From NCBI GenBank assembly GCA_023253575.1, contig JALRGB010000087.1, positions 1-7,785 of the forward strand: 7,785 bases of DNA, in the 5' to 3' direction. The notes beneath the pieces were generated by a model. That model was not told the origin of the DNA, ran no database searches, and was given only the letters and a program-made list of their open reading frames with translations. A program made the translations under genes and the position numbers. Shown piece by piece: positions 1 to 6,800 of the stretch. This stretch comes from Verrucomicrobiales bacterium (GTDB taxonomy: Bacteria; Verrucomicrobiota; Verrucomicrobiia; Verrucomicrobiales; V1-33). Position 1 is the stretch's first letter; each line of letters starts with the position of its first letter.

Positions 1-1685
1 GGGGTGGTATCGATTTCGGCCAGGCTGAGCCCGGTCAGGCCGCCTTGGTGGATAGCGCTGATTTCGGCGGGATTCAGGGCGCGGGACCAGATGGCGAGGT
101 CATCGATTTTCCCGTGCCAGTAGCCTGGGGTACCCGGATTAACCTCGGTGCCGGCGGCATTGAGGCGGGCGCCGATGCCGAGCGGTCCCAGATCGGAGGA
201 AGCGAGAGCGCCGGAGTACGGCTGGGTGCTGGTTAAAGAGCCATTTCGGAAGATCCGCAGGGTGGAACCGTCGGCGGTAAAGGCGACATGTTGCCAGCTG
301 CCGGTTGGCAGCGGTCCGGTTTCACGGCTGGTAATTTGGGTGCCGGGAGTGGTTTGCAGGAACGTGCTCAGGCTGCCGGTGGCTTCTTGCAGGCCGAAGC
401 GGAAGCTGGAGGCGCCCGTGTGCAGCCACGTTTTGGCGATGCTAGCCCAAGCGGGGCGGGAGTCGGCCCAGACCCACGCCGAAACCGTCATGGTGCGGCG
501 AGGGATCAGATATTGTGGGACCCGGACAAAGTCGCGGCCGGCGGGACCGCCAAATTGCAACGCTCCGCCGGTTCGGCCTGCGACCCACTGGCCGGAGGGA
601 GGGAAATTGACGAGTGTCCCATGGTTGCCATACGCGGAGGCGTCGGTGGCGCTTTCACCCGCCGTTTCGTCGAACCGCCACCACCCGCGCACTTGCGAGA
701 GCAGGCCTGCAGGCTGGGCAAACACGTCGATCGCGGCGGGATCGGATAAGATTTCGCCGAAGGCATTGGTCACGCGGCATCGGTAGGCCCCGGCATTTTC
801 GAGCGTGAGGGCGGGGAAATCGAGTGTGGCTGACGTGGCTCCGGCGATGGGAAGTCCGTCGCGCAGCCACTGGTAGGCCAGCGGGGTGCTGCCAGCGGCC
901 ATCACGCTGACGGTGGCGGGATCGCCAGCGCCGCGGCTGACGGCTGACGGCTGACGGCTGAGGACCGGCGGTCTCGGATCGGTGGTGATCTGGGTGACGG
1001 CCAAGGCGCAGAGGTAGGGATTGGCGTCGGCCGACACGGCGGTGGTGCCGGCGGCGGTGCTGATGGTGAGTCGGCCGTCGGCGGCGGCGACGGCCTCGAA
1101 CTGGGCAATGCCAGAGAACGGGTCTTGTCCGAGTCCCGGAGGATTAAAATTGTCGAAGACGAGGACGCCATCGACGAGGATGTCGAAATTCCGTCCTGGG
1201 GGAGCGGCGAAGCCATCGACGGTCAGCAGCTGTATTCTGTAGGTGGCGCCTGGGATGAGGGTGGTCAGTTGCAGTGACCATTCGTTGGGGCCATGGAACC
1301 CAGTATTGGCGATGCGGTCGCGGGCGGCCTGGTCAGCTGGACCGGTGAAGTTGATGGAGGTTCCGGAATTGGCGGTCGACGGCATCTGCGCACCGCTGGA
1401 GACAGCGAGCCATGGCAGTCCGGCGGTGGTGGTGGCTTCCACCACGATCAGGGCGGCGGCGGGCGGGGACAAAGTCGAGCTGGCGCCATTGAGGTTCGCG
1501 GCTTTGAGAGTGCCGGTCACGGCCCCGTTCATGAATCCTGGGCCGATGAAATCCGGGAATCCATCGGTGATGGCGCCGGTCTTGATTGTTTCGGCTGTGC
1601 CCGGCACCACGCCGGCTTCGCATCTGGAGACTGGCCACGCCAGCCAGCCCGTCAGCACGGCCCATAAAATCGAGGGATATTTCAT
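1..1685 (-). CDS. Exported Ig-like/LamG-like (concanavalin A-like) surface protein, 3' partial
   Basis: Translating the minus strand from the ATG at 1685-1683 gives 561 codons with no stop before the window edge, so the C-terminus is missing. Residues 1-24 (MKYPSILWAVLTGWLAW then VSRCEA) look like a Sec signal peptide with probable cleavage after A24; Arg before C22 argues against a lipobox. Residues about 25-235 form a beta-rich region resembling malectin/galactose-binding folds (YRIQLLTVDGF from 149, then RNFDILVDGVLVFDNF). Residues about 236-325 are an Ig-like domain (YQWLRDGLPIAGATSATL, then AGAYRCRVTN with C303). From W334-W335 a LamG-like laminarinase/lectin fold follows: GWWRFDE, MTVSAWVWAD, GSWQHVAFTADG and KIDDLAIWSRALNPAEISAI. 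The likely role is carbohydrate or surface binding outside the cytoplasm; no catalytic residues are recognised. The start lacks a clear Shine-Dalgarno sequence. It lies 138 bp downstream of selB on the same strand. The exact substrate and any C-terminal sorting signal cannot be seen. Confidence 0.9.
   Translation of the reverse strand, partial: MKYPSILWAVLTGWLAWPVSRCEAGVVPGTAETIKTGAITDGFPDFIGPGFMNGAVTGTLKAANLNGASSTLSPPAAALIVVEATTTAGLPWLAVSSGAQMPSTANSGTSINFTGPADQAARDRIANTGFHGPNEWSLQLTTLIPGATYRIQLLTVDGFAAPPGRNFDILVDGVLVFDNFNPPGLGQDPFSGIAQFEAVAAADGRLTISTAAGTTAVSADANPYLCALAVTQITTDPRPPVLSRQPSAVSRGAGDPATVSVMAAGSTPLAYQWLRDGLPIAGATSATLDFPALTLENAGAYRCRVTNAFGEILSDPAAIDVFAQPAGLLSQVRGWWRFDETAGESATDASAYGNHGTLVNFPPSGQWVAGRTGGALQFGGPAGRDFVRVPQYLIPRRTMTVSAWVWADSRPAWASIAKTWLHTGASSFRFGLQEATGSLSTFLQTTPGTQITSRETGPLPTGSWQHVAFTADGSTLRIFRNGSLTSTQPYSGALASSDLGPLGIGARLNAAGTEVNPGTPGYWHGKIDDLAIWSRALNPAEISAIHQGGLTGLSLAEIDTT
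934..961. repeat. Four perfect tandem copies of a 7-bp unit inside the LamG-like gene
   Basis: On the plus strand the unit CGGCTGA is repeated four times without a mismatch. It lies within codons 242-251 of the minus-strand gene (LSRQPSAVSR), in the linker leading into the Ig-like domain. The unit is not a multiple of three, so change by one unit alters the reading frame. Losing one copy would lead to a TGA at 904-902, giving a product of about 258 residues. Gaining one would run to a TGA at 657-655. Whether the copy number really varies cannot be told from one sequence. Confidence 0.9.
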
Positions 1686-1823
1686 TTTTGCAGCTTGAGG
1701 GATTTCCGTGCGCCCGTCAATCCGCTCGCGACTGCGGCGTATGGGCTCCGGGCGTTCCGGCGGCAGCGGCGGGGCGGGGTGTGTGTCGTGAGAGGCTTTG
1801 ACGTCTGTCGTGCTGAGCCGGGT
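1686..1823. other. Spacer between selB and the LamG-like gene
   Basis: This 138-bp stretch separates two same-strand genes. Read on the minus strand it contains a TTGACG hexamer (1720-1715) that could pass for a -35 box, but the bases at the matching -10 distance (CAAGCT) do not resemble a -10 element, so no promoter is called. No T-run terminator and no purine-rich ribosome binding site before the ATG at 1685 are visible. No tRNA-like cloverleaf was recognised. Confidence 0.5.
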
Positions 1824-3758
1824 TCAGCGAAGCGTGCGATAATCGCCTTGGCGGCGGGTGACACCTTCGCGATCGAGTTTTTCTAGGAGAGGAATGAGGA
1901 AGCGGCGGGTGGTTTGGGTGTCTTCGCGCAGTTCGCTGGCGGTGGCTTGGCCGCGTGATTTCAGGCTGGCTAGGATCGCGGTGCGGAGAGATTCGTAGGC
2001 ATCGCGAGCCATGACGGCTTTTTCATCGAGGGCGACGGCCTCACCGGCTTGGATGAGAAACTTCAGGACTTTCTGGTCATTGGGGGTGGGTGCGAGTTCC
2101 TTGGGATTGGGAGGATCCAGCGGACTTGCTTTCAGGGCAGCGAGCAGGCGGCGGCCGGCTTCGGCCATGGCTGGTGGGAGTACGGCTTGATGGGCCGCCT
2201 TTTTCAGGGCGTCTCCTTCTTGGGTGAAACCATGCCGTCCGAGGTGAGTGAGCAGGGTGTCGAAGAGCCTAGCTTTGGGAAGGTGGCGTCGGAGGTGGGC
2301 GCGCAGCGCGCTGACTGGCAGGCCGGTGGTTTCCGGGTGGCTGGCGTGGTGGGATTCGATGGCTTGGGCGGCTAGCGAGACGATTTCCGTCCACCAGGTC
2401 ATTTCCAGTAGCCAGCCCGCCTCGATCAGGGCGCTTTTGGATTTGATCATTCCGTCGACGGCTTTGCGCACTTCGGCTTCGCTGAAGTTGGATTGGTGGA
2501 GCACGCCTTCGCGGGGGACGGCGCGATCGCGGACTAGGACGGCGGTGAGGGCCGCGGCGGCGTCGTCGGGGGCGGCGGCGCGTGCGGCGAGAAATGCTCG
2601 CTGGGCTGGTTTGCGGAAGCGTGACGGGACGGCGGCGGCTTCCAGCACGATGCCACCGCCGATGGTAAATTGTTTTGACCAGTCGCGCAGCACGAAGCGG
2701 TCGCCGGCCAGCGTGTGGACGGGCGAGGTGAAGCGGACTTCGGCGATGGCGGTATCCCCGGGGGCGATGGCGCGAGTTCCCAGCAGGTGGAGGCGGGCCT
2801 CGTAGCTGGCGGATCCGTGGTGAAGGTGGATTTTCTGGCCGGTGCGGAGTGGGCGGGTGAATCCTGGTTGGCCGGGCACGGGGCGCAGGGATTTTTCTAG
2901 TTTCACGTCGACGGCTAAGCCTGGGCTGCCGAGCCGGGCTACGGTGACGGTATTACCACGAGTGATACCGTATTTTTTATCCCGGGTGGCCAGCGGGATA
3001 TCGGTGAGGTTGAGGGCGGTGCGCATGCCCGGGCGGGCGTGATCTTTGGTGGAGCCATGCGATTGGACCGAGCGCAGGTGGGTGGTCAGGCCTTGCGGTT
3101 GGATGACGGCTTCAGCTCCGCCGGCGAGCGCTCCGCCGATCAGCGTGCCCGTGACCACGGTGCCCACGCCCACCGGAGAAAATGCCCGGTCCACATGCAG
3201 TCGCGGTTTCCCGATATCGAGCGGGGGTGGGGCATCGCGAAGCACGCCGGCCAGGGCGGCTCGCAGTTCCTCCAAGCCGCGCCCCTGCAGGGCGGCCACC
3301 GGTACGATGGGGGCCTGTTCCAGAAAGCTGCCACGCACCTCCTCGCGGAGCATTTCCACGGCGAATCCGAGGTCTTCCGCGAGGTCGGCCTTGGTCAGGG
3401 CGATGACCGCGCGCGTCACACCCAGATAACTGAGGATCTGCAGGTGTTCTTCAGATTGCGGCATCCATCCGTCATCGGCCGCCACAATAAAAAGGGCGAC
3501 ATCGAGAGCTGCCACCCCGGCCACCATGTTGCGGACAAAGTCGGCATGACCCGGTACATCCACCACCCCCAAACTCAAACGCAGGTCGTTTTCCTCAGGA
3601 TCGACGATTTCAAAATGGGCGAAACCGAGTTCGATTGTCATGCCGCGCTGCCGCTCTTCTGGCAACCGGTCGGGGTCGGTGCCGGTCAGAACACGCACCA
3701 GCGTGCTTTTGCCATGATCGATGTGACCGGCAGTGCCGAGAATGAAATGACGAAGCAT
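1824..3758 (-). CDS. selB: Selenocysteine-specific translation elongation factor SelB
   Basis: This 644-residue protein is the EF-Tu-like GTPase that carries Sec-tRNA(Sec) to UGA codons marked by a SECIS hairpin; it acts in the cytoplasm on the ribosome. The order is complete. The G domain (1 to about 175) has the P-loop GTAGHIDHGKST at 8-19, the SelB-typical TDPDRLPEERQRGMTIELGFA region (27-47), DVPGH at 67-71 and TKAD at 122-125. Two EF-Tu-like beta-barrel domains follow (about 180-375, including VGVGTVVTGTL at 197-207). The C-terminal winged-helix region (about 380-644) ends in LLEKLDREGVTRRQGDYRTLR (624-644), the conserved SECIS-binding end of the family. The length is slightly above that of E. 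coli SelB. The start is fixed by the P-loop a few residues in; no Shine-Dalgarno sequence precedes it. The neighbours are exported proteins, not sel genes. One minor oddity is VAAL at 154-157, where a serine is usual in the G5 loop. Confidence 0.97.
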   Translation of the reverse strand: MLRHFILGTAGHIDHGKSTLVRVLTGTDPDRLPEERQRGMTIELGFAHFEIVDPEENDLRLSLGVVDVPGHADFVRNMVAGVAALDVALFIVAADDGWMPQSEEHLQILSYLGVTRAVIALTKADLAEDLGFAVEMLREEVRGSFLEQAPIVPVAALQGRGLEELRAALAGVLRDAPPPLDIGKPRLHVDRAFSPVGVGTVVTGTLIGGALAGGAEAVIQPQGLTTHLRSVQSHGSTKDHARPGMRTALNLTDIPLATRDKKYGITRGNTVTVARLGSPGLAVDVKLEKSLRPVPGQPGFTRPLRTGQKIHLHHGSASYEARLHLLGTRAIAPGDTAIAEVRFTSPVHTLAGDRFVLRDWSKQFTIGGGIVLEAAAVPSRFRKPAQRAFLAARAAAPDDAAAALTAVLVRDRAVPREGVLHQSNFSEAEVRKAVDGMIKSKSALIEAGWLLEMTWWTEIVSLAAQAIESHHASHPETTGLPVSALRAHLRRHLPKARLFDTLLTHLGRHGFTQEGDALKKAAHQAVLPPAMAEAGRRLLAALKASPLDPPNPKELAPTPNDQKVLKFLIQAGEAVALDEKAVMARDAYESLRTAILASLKSRGQATASELREDTQTTRRFLIPLLEKLDREGVTRRQGDYRTLR

Positions 3759-3899
3759 GGTGGCGGGTGCAGGACAACAGGGGGGGCGGTGGCCAGCCTG
3801 CTGGTTCTGGAGTGTTTTACGGGGGATGGGGTTCCGGTGTGTGGTGGCTGTTTTGGGGCCAGCAGCGTTCGGGCGTAGGGTTGGGGAGCGGGTTTACGG
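3759..3899. other. Spacer between the CotH/LTD gene and selB
   Basis: This 141-bp gap lies between the TAA of the large gene and the selB ATG. It was read for a tRNA-Sec, promoter and terminator; none is convincing. It holds a short perfect inverted repeat, CCAGC-CT-GCTGG (3793-3804), with no adjacent T-run, so it does not qualify as an intrinsic terminator. The motif CCGTAA occurs three times on the minus strand in and beside the gap, the first copy containing the upstream stop codon; I attach no function to it. The bases just before the selB ATG (GCCACC) are not a ribosome binding site. Confidence 0.5.
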
Positions 3900-6800
3900 T
3901 TACGGGACGCGGACGCGGCCGAAGCCACCTGTTTGCGAGGTGACGGGTTCAGCGGCGCGCCAAGTCTCTCGGACGACACTTGGGGCGATGACCTCGGCGC
4001 GCAGGCGGGCGCCGGCGGCTGTCCATGATCCGAGGTGGGTGGAGAATTCGGCGATGGGCCCGGCTTCCGCGGTGTTCGTGCGGCGAATGAAGCTAAGGGT
4101 GGCGTAGAGGCTAGTGGTGCCATTGACCTCGATGTTTTCGGTGGCCGCGGTGGGGGACGGGAAGGAGAGCGGATTTTTCGGATCGGTGGCCAGGGCGTAT
4201 TCGAGTTTATTAGACGAGCCGTCGTCATCTGAGTCGGCGTTGGGATCGGCGGGGAGACCGAGTTGGGCGGCCCAGACGGCGAAGGTCACGTTCTCATTGG
4301 TGTAGTCGGGCCCGCCGGGTGATCCATGGGGGGCGGTGCTGGCCTGCCAATTTTGTGGCAGCGAGTGATCTGGGCGTGTTTCAGGGGTGATCAGCTGCAG
4401 GCTTGGCCCGGTGCCGTCGGCGGCGGTCGGCCACGGGGTGGTGTCGAGGTAGCTGAGACTATGGATGGTTGTTCCGGCGCCATAGGAAAGTTTGATTTCC
4501 TCGCCGGAATTCCGGAGTTGATCGGGTCCGTAGCTACCGGCGATGGAGTGGTTGGATCCGTAGCGGTGGGTGAAACCGGCCACGTTGCGCACGACGAGCA
4601 GGTAGGCGCCGGGAGCGAGCTGAGTGCCGGGGGCAAAGTTGAAGTCGATTCCTTTGGTGAAGCGAATGTCTGTCAGGTCGATGGTGGTGGCGGAGGGATT
4701 AAAGATTTCCACGAATTCGAAGTCATCGTCGGTGAAACCCATGGTGATTTCGTCCTGAGTGGCTGGAACCGGGTGGTACATGATTTCGGAGATGACCAAG
4801 CTGTTGGTATAAACCGTCACGTCCGGGGCGGTGGCGACATACTGGACTGGCAATGACCAATGGCTCCATCGACCGGTGGTGTCGCGGTGGCGAACGCGGG
4901 CGCGGTAGGTGCGTCCGGGATAGGTGGCTGAGACGGGTATGGTGATTTCGTTGGCAAACGTCGTGATCTCTGGCGATGTCCAGTCTGGTTCGACCTCGTA
5001 GTGTCGAGGAGTGCCGGGCTCGAATCCGGCGAGGCCGGGGGCGGTGATGTCGGCGAGGCGCCACTGCAGTGCCCCGAAAGTCTCTGTTCCTTGAGGGTCA
5101 GCGAAGGCGGACGACTGGAAGCGCAGGCCATTGGCGGGGAAGGCTGGTGCGCCGGCGTAGGTGATGACGGGACGCTCGGGAATGGCCGGGTCACGGGCTT
5201 CAAGCTTGAGGTATTCGTAACCGTAACCCAGCTGATTCCCATTGTTCACGGCCCAGGCGGTGGTGCCGGTGTACGTGTCGGTCATATAATCGAGCAAGTA
5301 CTTCATGAAATCTTCATGCTCGGCAGTGCCGGTGAAGTCTGGGCGGCGGAGCCAGCGGGTATAGGCGCCGCCGGCGGCATTGAAGGTGAATTTGCTGTAA
5401 TAAAAGTTACCTTTGTGATTGCTGTCGGAGGCGGTCGCGGGCGGGGTCGACGGTGAGCCGGCGGTGCGGGGGTGGAAATTCCACATGGCAGCATCGATAT
5501 CGGCCCACGTTTGCGGTTGATCTTGGGGATTGATCAGTTGGACGAATTCATCCACGAGTTGTCCGATCTGTCCGCCGTTGGGTGTGCGGTCGGCCACGAG
5601 CAAGTCGAGGAATTCACGGCTGCGGTTGCGTTTTTCGATGTCGAGTGCGGGGATGGTGATGCATCGGTCTTGGGTGATAGCGCCGCTGGCGCTTTGGTGG
5701 CGGCGGCCGACGAACATCATATCGAGGTCCCAGGGGATCGGTTTCCATCCGCCGACGGGTGCGTGGTAGAAGTAATGATTCCAGCCGTCGCGCATGTCGA
5801 CATTGCCTACGATGCGGCTGACAGCGCGAAACCCGTAATACGCCTGCACATCGAGGTTTTCCCGCCACCATGATTCCGGTTGGGTTCGGGCTGACTTGGT
5901 GGAAAAATCTGTCCAGTCGGCGACGGTGGCGGGTTGGCCGATAGCTTGATTTTTCTTGTCACCGGTACCGGTGCCGCCTTGTTCAATTTTGTAAATATTG
6001 CCATCGGCGAGCCCGCGTTCATTGAGGAACGAACCGTCGGGGCTCTCGATGGCGGTGTATTGCCCCCAGAAATCGCCGGAGTACTGACCGGCGTAGGCCC
6101 GTCCTGAGCCGAGTGATGGGTCCGTGATGTTGATGGCGGCGGGATCGGCGGCCTCGACCGCGTTGTCGATGACGCGCAAGCTTGCGGAGTGGGTTTTGGA
6201 TGACGGCACGCCGGCCAGTTCGTAGAGGCGGAATGACAGGCGTTCTTCGAGGCCGGCCATCCCTCGGTTGGCGGCGATCCACGGGGCAGAGCCGCCATTT
6301 AGATTCAGGTCGCCCCAGGTTTCTTTGTAGGGCCGGCCCCAGTCGTCTTTGGGTTGCAATTCCCGGGTGCGGTTGAAGTGCATGCGCCACTTATTTTTAC
6401 CTGAGACGTAGGTCGAGAATTCGCCGCGATTGTGGAATGTGATATGATCGAGGACTTGATCTTCGTAGATGAAAGTCCCTTGCATGCGGATGGTGTCTTG
6501 ACTGCTGGAGTACTGGCTATTGGTGACGTCGGTTTGATTGGCGACGAGGTGGTAGGCGGGGCGTTGTCGCATCAAGTTTTCGGGAAACTGTTGGACGACG
6601 CCGGGCTGGCCGGCGGCCCCTGGGCGGAAGGCGCCTGCCCATGATGGAATACCATTGTAGCAGAAGTAGGCAAAATTCGGGCTCGCGTCGTCGGCGTAGG
6701 GTGTTTGGACTGACTGATTGCGGTTATCGGCGGCGGTGATCCGGTAGCGCACGAGGCGGCGGTGGACTTGCACGGTCGGCGGTAGGGTGGCGGCGAAGAC

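Noticed and set aside
148..786. Plus-strand frame of 212 codons at the left end
   Set aside because: It is antisense to the LamG-like gene, whose motifs are unmistakable; its own product is low-complexity with no motif.
1715..1720. TTGACG hexamer on the minus strand upstream of the LamG-like gene as a promoter
   Set aside because: No -10-like sequence lies 16-18 bases downstream; a single hexamer is expected by chance.
1812..1828. Inverted repeat GCTGA-N7-TCAGC over the selB TGA stop, considered as a SECIS hairpin or terminator
   Set aside because: The UGA lies within the stem and not upstream of it, the stem is only 5 bp, no T-run follows, and SelB already ends at its conserved family terminus.
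1682..1864. Minus-strand frame of 60 codons whose TGA overlaps the LamG-like ATG (ATGA), suggesting translational coupling
   Set aside because: It starts inside selB, is Arg/Pro-rich with no motif, and has no ribosome binding site. The overlap is most simply chance.
3793..3804. Inverted repeat CCAGC-CT-GCTGG considered as a terminator of the large gene
   Set aside because: The stem is only 5 bp with a 2-base loop and lacks a T-run on either strand.
3039..3878. Long plus-strand frame of 279 codons opposite selB
   Set aside because: It is antisense to a clearly real SelB and has no recognisable domain. It is a typical shadow in GC-rich coding DNA.
3759..3899. Search for tRNA-Sec (selC) beside selB
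   Set aside because: No T-arm GGTTCRA-like segment, no TCA anticodon loop and no acceptor pairing were found in this spacer or in 1686-1823.
3686..4228. Minus-strand frame of 180 codons bridging the large gene, the spacer and selB
   Set aside because: It is out of frame with both real genes, rich in Pro, Ser and Arg, and shares DNA with both; a shadow frame.
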